Origin: an uncultured Sphingobacteriaceae bacterium
GTDB taxonomy: Bacteria > Bacteroidota > Bacteroidia > Sphingobacteriales > Sphingobacteriaceae
Length of the DNA stretch: 36,287 nucleotides
Assembly: GCA_946887045.1 (NCBI GenBank)
Contig: CAMPKC010000050.1
Location: forward strand, 1 to 36,287
Direction of reading: 5' to 3'
Shown here one piece after another: positions 14,680 to 23,937 of the stretch. The number at the start of each line of letters is the position of its first letter. Positions within the stretch are counted from its first letter, which is position 1. Made by a program: the position numbers and the translations under genes. Under the pieces are notes generated by a model, which ran no database searches, was not told where the DNA came from, and saw only the letters and a list, made by a program, of their open reading frames with translations.

Positions 14680-17036
14680 TGACAACAATGACTGCGCCTC
14701 AACCAGAGATTTACCCTGTATTTGAAACTGAGAGTTCCTCAAGTTTTCGGGAAACTCTTGACAAGTATCTTTATCACTGGCCATTGTTTGTAATAGGTTT
14801 ATTTATAACCTTGACCTGTGCATTTATTTACTTGAAAACAACTGATCCGGTTTATGAAGCTAAGGCAACTTTGCTGATACAGGATGAGAAGAAAACCACC
14901 CAGGAAGACCCGGCTCTTCAGGAAATTGACCTCACAAACTCCTCTAAACTGGCGGAAAATGAAGTCGAAGTTTTAAAATCCAGACAACTGATTAATCTTG
15001 TTATTAAAGATTTGCAGCTGGGTACCGTTTATTCTAAAAAGCGCCGGGTTACTGAAGAGGATTTGTACGGAAAAAGTCCGGTGAAGCTAACTTTATTGCG
15101 ATCGTCAGGCGACTTGCACGGACAGGACATTAAGATTGTTATTAAAGACAAAAGTTTCTTTTATCTAAAAAATGCCGATGGCGAATTGAAGCCGCTTAGT
15201 TTTAATAAAGCGTATAAAAACAGCTTCGGAACATGGAAGCTTGAGCCTACAGATCTTTTGGGCGATTATAAGGACAGCGAAATTAAAATCACCTTAAATA
15301 ATCCTGAAACTGTTGCTACACAAATTCAGGCCGACCTGAGTGCGTCGCTTTTAAATAAACAGGCGCCCACAATTGGCTTATCTATTGTTGACCCTGTTGC
15401 GCAACGGGCAAAGGACATTCTGAACCAGCTTATTACTCATTATAATCAGGCTACTATTTCTGAGAAGAACAGAATCACGCAAAGCACTCTTAGCTTCATT
15501 GATCAACGACTTGATTCTCTTGCAAAAGAATTAAACACTGCAGAGAAAGAGGTTGAAGGATTCAGAAGCAGCAGAGGTTTAACAGATATTTCTTCGCAGT
15601 CTCAGGTTTATCTTGAGAATGTTCAATCCAGCGATAATCAGCTTAACCAGGTAAATGTACAGTTAAGTGTTGTTCAGGGGATTGAAAGGTACATCAATTC
15701 TGGTGCAAATAACAGGGTTCCATCAACGTTGGGTATAGAAGATCCTGCTTTGAACAGCTCTATCGGGCAATTAGCGCAATTGCAACTTGAAAGAGAGAAA
15801 TTGCTTGCTACGACCCCGGAAGGAAGTCCATTGTTTGAGCCTTTAAACAGGCAGATTCAAACAACAAAAGCTTCTATCAGAGAGAGTGTAAGAAATATCA
15901 AATCATCTTTACTGGCTACTAAAGGTCAGCTGCAGTCGTTTAACTCACAGTTTGAGTCTTCTATCCGGAGCATACCGGGCCAGGAGAGGCAATATGTGGG
16001 CATGAAAAGACAGCAGGGTGTTAAAGAAGGCTTGTATGTTTATCTGCTTCAAAAGCGCGAAGAGATTTCTTTAAGCTATGCCTCGACCATTGCCGATGCG
16101 CGGATTGTGGATAATGCTTACATAGGTTTTGCAAAAAATCCAAAATCGCCATTGATTTACAGTATGGCGTTTTTACTCGGTTTGGTATTGCCTGCCAGCT
16201 TTATGTATGGTCGCGATAAAATTCATAACCGCATAACCAACCGTAAAGAAATTGAAGATGTGATTGGCAACCCGATTTTGGGCGAGCTGTCTTATGAGAG
16301 GACTAAATCTCCGATAGTGGCCCTCGACAAAAGTAACTTTGTAATTGGCGAAGAGTTTAGAACCTTACGGACGAACCTGAATTTCCTGCATGAGAAAAAG
16401 CAGAGCGGAAGGGTAACTTTGTTCACTTCGAGTATTGCCGGTGAAGGAAAGAGTTTTGTTAGCAGTAACCTTGCTCTTACTCTTGCGGCTTCATCACGCA
16501 AAACCATTCTGTTAGAACTGGATTTGAGAAAGCCGAAAGTCTCTCAGATGTTTAAGCTTCCGCATGCGCATCCGGGTATCAGTAATTACCTTAACGGCGG
16601 CTCGTCGATTGAAGATATTATACAACCTTCAGGTGTTCATCCTAATTTGGATATCATCGGAAGCGGACCATTTCCATCCAATCCTTCCGAGCTTCTGGAA
16701 TTACCTGAGGTGGATGTGCTGTTTGCATGGCTTCGTGCAAATTATGACGATATCATCATTGATACTCCGCCTATTAATTTGGTAACGGATGCTATGATTT
16801 TGACCTCGGTGGCAGATGTGACCTTGTATATTATCCAGCAAGGGTATACCTACAAATCCTTGTTGCCTTTCATAAAGAAATTATTTGCCGACCAGCATTT
16901 TCCGAAGATGAAGATTGTTTTCAACGGAATAGAAAAAGGCCGGTATGGCTATGGAAAAAGCTATGGCAATAATTACTATCAGGAGGATATTAAGAGTCGT
17001 AACTCCATATTTAACGATTTTTATAAAAGGCTCTAA
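14679..17036 (+). CDS. wzc: Wzc-like tyrosine autokinase / chain-length regulator
   Basis: The 785-aa protein combines a Wzz domain (first membrane helix about 33-53), a long periplasmic coiled-coil region (about 255-445), a GNVR-like stretch leading to a second helix (about 485-508), and a cytoplasmic BY-kinase domain. The kinase has Walker A AGEGKS (588-592), Walker A' around LLELDLRKPK (about 612-621) and Walker B DDIIIDTPP (Asp695). The C-terminus carries the expected tyrosine cluster (GRYGYGKSYGNNYYQ, about 758-772), whose cycling phosphorylation controls export and polymer length. It overlaps wza by one base; an ATG nine bases downstream is an alternative start. No Wzb-type phosphatase gene is in the window. 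Confidence 0.93.
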   Translation: MTTMTAPQPEIYPVFETESSSSFRETLDKYLYHWPLFVIGLFITLTCAFIYLKTTDPVYEAKATLLIQDEKKTTQEDPALQEIDLTNSSKLAENEVEVLKSRQLINLVIKDLQLGTVYSKKRRVTEEDLYGKSPVKLTLLRSSGDLHGQDIKIVIKDKSFFYLKNADGELKPLSFNKAYKNSFGTWKLEPTDLLGDYKDSEIKITLNNPETVATQIQADLSASLLNKQAPTIGLSIVDPVAQRAKDILNQLITHYNQATISEKNRITQSTLSFIDQRLDSLAKELNTAEKEVEGFRSSRGLTDISSQSQVYLENVQSSDNQLNQVNVQLSVVQGIERYINSGANNRVPSTLGIEDPALNSSIGQLAQLQLEREKLLATTPEGSPLFEPLNRQIQTTKASIRESVRNIKSSLLATKGQLQSFNSQFESSIRSIPGQERQYVGMKRQQGVKEGLYVYLLQKREEISLSYASTIADARIVDNAYIGFAKNPKSPLIYSMAFLLGLVLPASFMYGRDKIHNRITNRKEIEDVIGNPILGELSYERTKSPIVALDKSNFVIGEEFRTLRTNLNFLHEKKQSGRVTLFTSSIAGEGKSFVSSNLALTLAASSRKTILLELDLRKPKVSQMFKLPHAHPGISNYLNGGSSIEDIIQPSGVHPNLDIIGSGPFPSNPSELLELPEVDVLFAWLRANYDDIIIDTPPINLVTDAMILTSVADVTLYIIQQGYTYKSLLPFIKKLFADQHFPKMKIVFNGIEKGRYGYGKSYGNNYYQEDIKSRNSIFNDFYKRL

Positions 17037-17054
17037 TTTTTGTGAGGTATCCAA

Positions 17055-17089
17055 ACAGCATTATCACGCCTCGCGTGTGATAATGCTGT
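17055..17089 (+). terminator. Strong hairpin after wzc
   Basis: ACAGCATTATCAC (17055-17067) and GTGATAATGCTGT (17077-17089) are a perfect 13-bp inverted repeat with a 9-base loop, 19 bases after the wzc stop. There is no long T-run after it, so it may work as an RNA-stability element or a partial terminator that lowers expression of the polymerase and glycosyltransferase genes relative to the export genes. Confidence 0.6.
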
Positions 17090-17134
17090 CTAATTATAGC
17101 AGTGCAGAGATGCTTGCGGATTAATTTACAAGCT

Positions 17135-17151
17135 GGAGATCATGGATCTCC
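17135..17151 (+). promoter_or_regulatory. Second short hairpin in the wzc-wzy interval
   Basis: GGAGATC (17135-17141) faces GATCTCC (17145-17151) around a 3-base loop ATG, 84 bases before the polymerase start codon. With the hairpin at 17055 it makes a two-hairpin leader. Role unknown. Confidence 0.4.
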
Positions 17152-17234
17152 TGACTTATTTAATGCCACGTATCGGTTGTCCCGGATGGCTGAAATAAGT
17201 GTTGACCGTTTTTTTGCTCACAAACAATCTTTTA

Positions 17235-18770
17235 ATGCAGTACTCAAATAATTTAATAACGATGCCCACCAGAGTCAGGCAAGCTGCGAATTACGTCAGG
17301 TATGACGCCCTGGCTAATTTGACTGAGCATAAAAAGATTGCGAAATCTTGTTTATACTCACACTTTGGTGCGTCGTTTATTTATTTTTTTTCTTCCCTGC
17401 TGTTTCCCGATTCGCATACACTGGCAGTGACCTGCGGCGTAATTGCAATACTGGTCTCATTCACCCCTGTGTTTTATGCATTTTCAGTAAAGCGATTTCA
17501 ACTTCTTTTTAGCTGTATCAGCATCTTCAATATCGCACCTATCTGGTTTTTGTATTTAGAGGCAGTGCTACCCGGGTACGATGCCTTTGTATATAGTCAG
17601 CCTGTTTACCGAATGGAAGCATTTTTTTGGGTAGCGGTATTCCTTGTTTTTGTGAATATGTTCTATCTGTTTTTTTGGAAAAGAGGCACTGATTTTTCTA
17701 TAAAGGTATTTTCATTTTTAAAGGGCCTGAAAATCAGTTCCGGCCTTTTTGCCTGGCTCACTATTCTGGCATTTGTTCTCCCTTTAACAGGATTCTATTT
17801 TTATTACGGATCTGTAGCGAAGCTTTGGATATGGCTAACTGCCGGCCGTTCGGAAGCGGGGCAAGAATTGATTCACGCTTCGGTTGGAGGATTAGGCGCC
17901 TTGATGAATCCTTTAAATTACTTATTGATGTTAACTCCTATGTTTGGGGCCATTGCCTTTGTGGCGGCAAAAAAACGAAACAGAGTTCTGCCAATTCTAT
18001 CTATTTGCTTATCTGCTCTGGTAATATTTATTTATTTCTTAAGCGGTTCGCGGGGCATAATGATGTTTGTTGCAGCACCTGTGTTGTTCTTTGTGTTTTA
18101 CTATAACTTTCATCGTGGACTAACTTTTTGGGTGCCTGCTGTTCTCTCCCTGTTTCTGTTAATTGGAGTTATGGAATTTCAGGTCCGATTTAGAGGAAAT
18201 CTTCTTCAGGTAATTGCAAATCCCGAGAAGGCGGCGAAAGAAAACGATCTGAAGTCGGTTACTACCTTCGATCCTTCAGAGTCGCACAGGGATAACAATA
18301 CCTATCTGCTCTGCTTATTAATAAAAGGATTTCCTGATAAATATAATTTCACTGGATTTAATGGATTGCTTTCAATTTTGGTGAATCCGATACCACGAGC
18401 AATTTGGCCGGGTAAGCCGGTTTTAAGCGGCGCCAAAGACATCTCAGAGCAATCGCAATTTATTCTGGATGGTCCGCTTTTTATGGGTACTACAAGTCTT
18501 ACCTATTCTGTAGTCGGCGAAGCTTATATGGCAAAAGGCATTTGGGGTTTATTGGTGTATGGCTCTATCTATGGCTTGTTTTTATTGTTCTTCGACGGAA
18601 TCGTTTATTATACCCGCGATAGGCAGCCCCTGGCAGCCGGTTTATTGGGTGTGGGAGTTTTTCTTGCTTTCTGGGGATTCCGGTCTCTGTTTGCATTGAT
18701 GTCGTTTTTATACCCCATTTTTCTTTTTATAATTCTGATAAGCATAGCGAGACGGCTGAAGATGTTTTAG
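17235..18770 (+). CDS. Wzy-like oligosaccharide repeat-unit polymerase, copy 1
   Basis: This inner-membrane protein has about 11-12 hydrophobic segments and a large periplasmic loop in the region of SHRDNNTYLLCLL and NPIPRAIWPGKP (about 360-405), as in Wzy-type polymerases that join lipid-linked repeat units at the periplasmic face. It is a close paralogue of the next gene, with long identical blocks such as VMEFQVRFRGNLL and GPLFMGTTSLTYSVVGEAY. The start was set at the ATG at 17235 (MQYSNNLI) because that aligns with the paralogue's start (MYSTNQLI); a TTG at 17199 would add 12 residues. The call rests on topology, context and these loops; Wzy sequences are very divergent. Confidence 0.8.
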   Translation: MQYSNNLITMPTRVRQAANYVRYDALANLTEHKKIAKSCLYSHFGASFIYFFSSLLFPDSHTLAVTCGVIAILVSFTPVFYAFSVKRFQLLFSCISIFNIAPIWFLYLEAVLPGYDAFVYSQPVYRMEAFFWVAVFLVFVNMFYLFFWKRGTDFSIKVFSFLKGLKISSGLFAWLTILAFVLPLTGFYFYYGSVAKLWIWLTAGRSEAGQELIHASVGGLGALMNPLNYLLMLTPMFGAIAFVAAKKRNRVLPILSICLSALVIFIYFLSGSRGIMMFVAAPVLFFVFYYNFHRGLTFWVPAVLSLFLLIGVMEFQVRFRGNLLQVIANPEKAAKENDLKSVTTFDPSESHRDNNTYLLCLLIKGFPDKYNFTGFNGLLSILVNPIPRAIWPGKPVLSGAKDISEQSQFILDGPLFMGTTSLTYSVVGEAYMAKGIWGLLVYGSIYGLFLLFFDGIVYYTRDRQPLAAGLLGVGVFLAFWGFRSLFALMSFLYPIFLFIILISIARRLKMF

Positions 18771-18834
18771 TTAAAATGATTATGGACAATAATTATATAC
18801 AGTTTAAAGGTTCAATTATTAAAATGTAGTAGCA

Positions 18835-20376
18835 ATGTATTCTACAAATCAGTTAATAAGCAGTATACCGCAAAGCCCTGTGCAGGCTGTCAGACCCATA
18901 AGTTATGGTGATGTAGGCAGCCTTGTGGGTTTAAAAAAACTGGCGAAATCCTGTTTATTTGCTCAGTTTGGAGCTTCTTTCATCTATTTTTTCGCGTCGC
19001 TGGCGTTTTCTGATTCTCATACAATTGCGGTAACATGCGGGGTGCTGGCCATTCTGATATCCTTTACTCCGGTATATTATGCCTTTTCAAAGAAGCAGTT
19101 CATGCTTTTGTTTAGCTGTATAAGCATTATAAATATTGCACCCATTTGGTTTCTGTATCTTGAAGCGGTAATCCCCGGATATGATGCTTATGTATACAGT
19201 CCGCCGATTTACCGGATGGAGGCATTTTTCTGGGTATCGGTTTTCCTGATTTTTGTCAACCTGTTTTATTTGATATGCTGGAAATCCATAAGCCATTTTT
19301 CGATAAAATCTTTCTCCTTCTTAAATACGCTTAAATTCAGTGCATCCTTTTATGCCTGGCTAACTATTCTGGCCTTTGCTTTACCATTAATAGGGTATTT
19401 TTTTTATTTAGGCTCTCTGGAAAATTTATGGATCTGGCTTACCGCCGGACGCTCGGAAAGAGGCGAGGAACTGATAGCTAACGCCACCAGCGGAATTGGA
19501 GCATTCAGCGAACCTATGCGATGGGTGCTGCAATTGACTCCGATGTTTGGCGCCATAGCTTTTGTTTCGGCTAAAAGTAAAACGCATTTCCTTGCAATAC
19601 TTTCTCTGGTACTTTCACTTCTCGTAATATTTATTTTTTTCCTGAGCGGCTCCCGGGGAACAATGATGTTTGTGGCTGCTCCTGTTCTGTTCTTTCTTTT
19701 CTATTATAACTGGCAGCGGGGCTTAAAATTCTGGATTCCGGCGATATTGTCTGTCTTTATGCTTATTGGTGTGATGGAATTTCAGGTAAGATTTAGAGGA
19801 AATCTGCTTGATGTGATGGCAAATCCTGAAAAGGCGGCACAAGAAAACAATCTTAAGTCTGTAACGACGTTTGATCCATCAAAATCACATCGTGATAATA
19901 ATACGTATCTGCTTTGCCTATTGATAAAAGGGTATCCTGATAAATACGATTTCAACGGTTTTCATAGCTTACTGGTAACCTTAACAAATCCTATTCCACG
20001 GGCTTTATGGCCCGGAAAGCCGGTAATGGCGGGGGCTAAGGATTTAGATTATCAATCTCAGTTTGTACTCGACGGACCACTTTTTATGGGAACAACCAGC
20101 CTTACTTACTCCGTTGTGGGCGAAGCCTATATTTCGCAGGGCATCTGGGGACTGCTGGTGTATGGCATTATCTATAGTTTTTTCCTGCTCTTTTTCGACG
20201 GAATAATATACTATACATTGGGGAAAGGTCCGCTTGCTGCCGGGATGCTTGGCGTGGGTGTATTTCTCTCTTTCTGGGGATTCCGCTCGTTCTTCGCTTT
20301 GATCTCGTTTTTATACCCCATATTATTTCTGATCATAGCAATTCGCACCTGGATAGTATTAAAAAATAATCTGTAA
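18835..20376 (+). CDS. Wzy-like oligosaccharide repeat-unit polymerase, copy 2 (tandem paralogue)
   Basis: This 513-aa multi-pass membrane protein matches the preceding gene along its whole length; by eye roughly three quarters of positions agree in the C-terminal half and the N-terminal 30 residues differ. The shared loop with DPSKSHRDNNTYLLCLLIKG and the NPIPRALWPGKP block are kept, so nothing suggests decay. It follows copy 1 by 64 bp and precedes the first GT4 gene by one base, so it is in the same transcript. Two intact polymerases could make different linkages, act on different repeat units or form a hetero-oligomer; which of these applies is not visible. Confidence 0.8.
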   Translation: MYSTNQLISSIPQSPVQAVRPISYGDVGSLVGLKKLAKSCLFAQFGASFIYFFASLAFSDSHTIAVTCGVLAILISFTPVYYAFSKKQFMLLFSCISIINIAPIWFLYLEAVIPGYDAYVYSPPIYRMEAFFWVSVFLIFVNLFYLICWKSISHFSIKSFSFLNTLKFSASFYAWLTILAFALPLIGYFFYLGSLENLWIWLTAGRSERGEELIANATSGIGAFSEPMRWVLQLTPMFGAIAFVSAKSKTHFLAILSLVLSLLVIFIFFLSGSRGTMMFVAAPVLFFLFYYNWQRGLKFWIPAILSVFMLIGVMEFQVRFRGNLLDVMANPEKAAQENNLKSVTTFDPSKSHRDNNTYLLCLLIKGYPDKYDFNGFHSLLVTLTNPIPRALWPGKPVMAGAKDLDYQSQFVLDGPLFMGTTSLTYSVVGEAYISQGIWGLLVYGIIYSFFLLFFDGIIYYTLGKGPLAAGMLGVGVFLSFWGFRSFFALISFLYPILFLIIAIRTWIVLKNNL

Positions 20377-20377
20377 A

Positions 20378-21574
20378 ATGAAAATCACCTATAACGCTCC
20401 AAACAGATCTCATCATTACCCCTATGCCGATGCTTTAAACAGGGCGGGGCATTTACTTGCCTTTGTCTCCGGATTCAGCAGGTTCAGTCCCCGGGCGCCT
20501 TTACCAAGTGTTGGAGACAAGTTGAAACGGCATGATCTTATAAAGAACCTCCATCTGGCTTGTTTAAAATTTAATGCCCCTTATTCACTCACATCTTACG
20601 TCGATTATCTGTCTGCTCTTGAACTGGATTATGCCTCATATAAATGGGCTAAGCAGTCGGATGCTTTCATTTACTACCGAACCGATGGCTTAAAAACAAC
20701 CTTACGACTCAAAAAGGAAAACTCACCTGTACTGTGTGTAATGGAGGAAGTAAACAGTCATGTTGAATTTGCAGATAACATACTGAAGAATGAATATAAC
20801 TCTTTAGGGCTAAAGAAGAGCGGTTATAACCGCGAACCGGATTACGATTTGCGTCTTAAGACATATGAGATCGCTGACTGCATTCTCTGTCCTTCAGATT
20901 TTGTAAAAAACTCATTTATATCTAAGGGGTTTTCTCCTCAAAAATTGCTGAAAGTGAATTTTGGTTTTCCGGCTATCGAGATAGCGGGAAATAGAAAACC
21001 TGCCGGCGAAACTTTCAGGGTGCTTTACGTTGGTCAAATTCATTACCGCAAAGGCTTGCGTTACGCCATCGAAGCTTTTAGACGATTAAAGCATCCGAAG
21101 AAGGAGTTTGTAATAGTGGGACCGAAAACTCCGGTAACGGGCTTAGAAAACATAAGCCTTCCTGAGGGTGTTATTTTCACAGGTTCATTAAAAGGCGAAG
21201 AATTGAAGAATCAGTACCGGAATGCAAGTGTGTTTGTTCTTCCGAGTCTGGAAGAAGGTTTGGCCCTGGTTCAGGGTGAAGCACTGGCTTTCGGGATTCC
21301 TGTTATTATTACTACAAATACCGGCGGCGGCGACTTTGTAGTGGATGGCAGAGAAGGGTTTATTGTAAACCCGGGGCAGGTTGATCCTTTAGCTGATCGG
21401 CTGCAGCAAATGGCTGATGATAAATTAATGCTGGAAGAAATGTCGGTTGCTGCTCTGCATACTGCGAAAACTTTAGGAAGCTGGGATATAGCAGTAGAAA
21501 AACTGATTTCTCAGTTAAGCGCTGTATTGAACACCCCGGCGAAAAAACAGAAAGTAAAAGAACAATTAATTTGA
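20378..21574 (+). CDS. GT4-family glycosyltransferase
   Basis: The 398-aa protein has a GT-B fold with a GT4 (glycos_transf_1) C-terminal domain: VLYVGQIHYRKGLRYAIEAF (about 214-233), FVIVGP, FTGSLKGEEL, then ASVFVLPSLEEGLALVQGEA with the Glu-x7-Glu pair and a nucleotide-contact loop TTNTGGGDFVVDGREGFIV. The N-terminal acceptor domain is less conserved (MKITYNAPNRSHHYPYADAL). It is expected to add one sugar to the lipid-linked repeat at the cytoplasmic face. It starts one base after the polymerase stop codon, so translation is probably coupled. Donor and acceptor are unknown. Confidence 0.9.
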   Translation: MKITYNAPNRSHHYPYADALNRAGHLLAFVSGFSRFSPRAPLPSVGDKLKRHDLIKNLHLACLKFNAPYSLTSYVDYLSALELDYASYKWAKQSDAFIYYRTDGLKTTLRLKKENSPVLCVMEEVNSHVEFADNILKNEYNSLGLKKSGYNREPDYDLRLKTYEIADCILCPSDFVKNSFISKGFSPQKLLKVNFGFPAIEIAGNRKPAGETFRVLYVGQIHYRKGLRYAIEAFRRLKHPKKEFVIVGPKTPVTGLENISLPEGVIFTGSLKGEELKNQYRNASVFVLPSLEEGLALVQGEALAFGIPVIITTNTGGGDFVVDGREGFIVNPGQVDPLADRLQQMADDKLMLEEMSVAALHTAKTLGSWDIAVEKLISQLSAVLNTPAKKQKVKEQLI

Positions 21575-21595
21575 TAAAATAAATACGCTATACTA

Positions 21596-22663
21596 TTGGA
21601 AACTAAGAAGATACTCCTTTTATGGTCGCCTCTTGCTGATTATTCGGTAGCTTGTTTAAGAACTTTGGCTACCACGAAAGATGTTGAATTAACATTAATT
21701 TACCAGGCCGGTGAGAAGGATGCTCCGTACGATCAGTTTGATCTGTCGTTTTGTAAAAAAGCAATTCCATATGCCAAAGAGAAAGAGGGCCAGCTTTTCG
21801 GATTTTGTACATCCCTGGCTCCTGATGTTATTATCATGTCATCATGGAATTACAGCTTTTATATGTCGGTCGCAAAAGCCTGCCGCAAGTTGGGAACCTA
21901 TGTTGTTTCGACTTTCGACGGCCAGTGGGCAGAAACGCTAAAACAACGCATCGGCATTCTTTCCTCTCCGTTTTTTCTGAAGCCCTGCATTGATAATTTT
22001 TTCGTTCCGGGAGACAGACAGGCAAATTTTGCCCGAAAGCTGGGGTATAAAAATCCATTTATGGGTTATTACAGCGCTAACACAAGCCGGTTTAAAGAGG
22101 TGTTGCCGAAAACAGGTGCTAAAAAGTTTGTGTTTGTGGGCAGACTTGTTCCGGTTAAAGGCATTGAATTTCTTATGAGTGCTTATAAGAAGTACCGGAA
22201 AGCGGTAAAAGATCCCTGGGATGTAATGATCTGCGGAAAAGGAGAGCTGCAGCATCTGGTAGAAAATCAGGAAGGTGTGGAAATTCATGGCTTTACACAG
22301 CCATCAGAATTACCTGAGCGGCTTGCGGAAGCAAGGTGCCTGATTTTACCGAGTCTTTTTGAGCCCTGGGGGCTGGTGGTTCATGAAGCGGCTTTGGCGG
22401 GATTAGCGATCATATCGTCGTATATGTCTGGCGCTTCTACCTTTTATGTCCGCGACGGTCAAAACGGGTACATCATAAATCCTGATGAACCCTCATTGTT
22501 ACGTGCCATGATACTGATGTCGGAATCGAGTGACGAGAAGCTCGAAGAAATGTCGTCAATAAGCAGGGCACTAGGCATGCTTTGGACCACAGAAAAGTGG
22601 GCTGATTATGTTTATCAATACATCTGTTTGCGGGATACCGTCTTACAGGAGGAAACAGCATAA
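21596..22663 (+). CDS. GT4-family glycosyltransferase (TTG start)
   Basis: This 355-aa GT-B protein begins at a TTG; no ATG is available before the first Rossmann strand (KKILLLWSPLADYSVACL), so the rare start is needed. The C-terminal domain has FVFVGRLVPVKGIEFLMSAY (about 177-196), ICGKGELQHLV, IHGFTQPSELPERL and LPSLFEPWGLVVHEAALAG, the classical Glu-x7-Glu GT4 motif, followed by ASTFYVRDGQNGYIINP. It lies 21 bp after the previous glycosyltransferase and 11 bp before the next. The role is inferred as another sugar addition to the exopolysaccharide repeat. Confidence 0.9.
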   Translation: METKKILLLWSPLADYSVACLRTLATTKDVELTLIYQAGEKDAPYDQFDLSFCKKAIPYAKEKEGQLFGFCTSLAPDVIIMSSWNYSFYMSVAKACRKLGTYVVSTFDGQWAETLKQRIGILSSPFFLKPCIDNFFVPGDRQANFARKLGYKNPFMGYYSANTSRFKEVLPKTGAKKFVFVGRLVPVKGIEFLMSAYKKYRKAVKDPWDVMICGKGELQHLVENQEGVEIHGFTQPSELPERLAEARCLILPSLFEPWGLVVHEAALAGLAIISSYMSGASTFYVRDGQNGYIINPDEPSLLRAMILMSESSDEKLEEMSSISRALGMLWTTEKWADYVYQYICLRDTVLQEETA

Positions 22664-22674
22664 AATATCTTACT

Positions 22675-23862
22675 ATGAAAGTATTAATTCTGGGAAGTAC
22701 AAATTCAAGAAATGCTGGGGGGGTATTTAATAGCGTGCGAATGCTTGGGCAAAGCTTGAATGCACGGCACGAAGCAGATATCCACTTTTTATTGCATGAT
22801 GATGAATACTCTGCAGAAGATAAAAAGTATTACGAACCGATGCCTCTGCATAGTTATGCAATCAAAGGACCGAGGAATCTGGGTTTTTCTACCGATATGT
22901 ATCAGCAATTATCGCTGATTAAACCCGATGTGATTCACACCCAGGGCATCTGGATGTATTTTTCGTGTATCAATAAAAAATATTATTCTAAAACTCGTAC
23001 ACCCTATGTTGTAACTCCTCACGGGATGCTGGATCCGTGGCAATTAAATCAGTCGTTCTCAAAGGATTTGAAAAAGAAGATTGTTTTATACCTGTATGAG
23101 CAAAAACATTTGGAGCAGGCAGCCTGCATTCAGGCCCTCTGCCGATCTGAATACGAATCCATAAGAGCATTCGGCCTGAAAAATCCTGTGGCAATTATTC
23201 CAAACGGAATCGATCTGCCGCACATTACTGAACGAAGCGCAGAATACAATCCACCCGGTCGATGGCAGAAAAATGGCAACCGTAAAACTCTGTTGTTCTT
23301 AAGCCGGATTCATCATAAAAAAGGTCTGGACAATTTATTGAGAGCATGGGCGCTAACTCATCCTGACAGGCATAACTGGCAGTTAGTTATAGCCGGCGAA
23401 ACGAAGGATAATGAGTATATGCAATCGTTGACGGATGCGACAGAGAAATTAAATATTTCGGATACTGTAAAGTTTATTGGTGGTCAGTTTGGCGGAGACA
23501 AGGAGACATGCTTTATTGACGCTGACGCATTTATTTTACCATCCTTCAGCGAAGGGCTGCCTATGGCAGTGCTGGAAGCCTGGGCTTATAAATTGCCAGT
23601 GATCATGACAGCACATTGCAATATCCCGGAAGGATTTGAAAAAGATGCGGCGATAAAGATTGAAACCGACATTGAAAGCATTTCGGCCGGGATGGAAGCG
23701 CTTTTTGCCCTTTCTCCGCAGCAGCGAGCTCTGAAAGGCGAAAATGGGCATGCTTTAGTTAAAGATAAGTTTACATGGGATAAGGTTTCTGCAGCGACTA
23801 TGGATCTGTATAAATGGATTACAGGTGGAAATGAGAGGCCAGCTTTTGTTATCCCGGATTAA
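22675..23862 (+). CDS. GT4-family glycosyltransferase
   Basis: The 395-aa protein has both halves of a GT4 enzyme. The N-terminal acceptor domain starts MKVLILGSTNSRNAGGVFNS with the glycine loop, then DVIHTQGIWMY and VVTPHGMLDPWQL, frequent in bacterial GT4 enzymes. The C-terminal donor domain has LLFLSRIHHKKGLDNLLRAW, LVIAGE, FIGGQFGGDKETCF and FILPSFSEGLPMAVLEAWAY (Glu-x7-Glu), followed by the gap AHCNIPEGF. It is third in the glycosyltransferase run and followed by a 75-bp interval before the aldo/keto reductase. Linkage specificity is not readable. Confidence 0.9.
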   Translation: MKVLILGSTNSRNAGGVFNSVRMLGQSLNARHEADIHFLLHDDEYSAEDKKYYEPMPLHSYAIKGPRNLGFSTDMYQQLSLIKPDVIHTQGIWMYFSCINKKYYSKTRTPYVVTPHGMLDPWQLNQSFSKDLKKKIVLYLYEQKHLEQAACIQALCRSEYESIRAFGLKNPVAIIPNGIDLPHITERSAEYNPPGRWQKNGNRKTLLFLSRIHHKKGLDNLLRAWALTHPDRHNWQLVIAGETKDNEYMQSLTDATEKLNISDTVKFIGGQFGGDKETCFIDADAFILPSFSEGLPMAVLEAWAYKLPVIMTAHCNIPEGFEKDAAIKIETDIESISAGMEALFALSPQQRALKGENGHALVKDKFTWDKVSAATMDLYKWITGGNERPAFVIPD

Positions 23863-23937
23863 TGGCAATAGCAAATAAAATAAACCATGCGGGCAGTGCC
23901 GTGTTTGAATTATGAATAAAAAGAACGTGCGATCGAT

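Noticed and set aside
17199..17234. TTG at 17199 as the start of the first polymerase
   Set aside because: The ATG at 17235 aligns with the start of the paralogue at 18835; the added residues have no counterpart.
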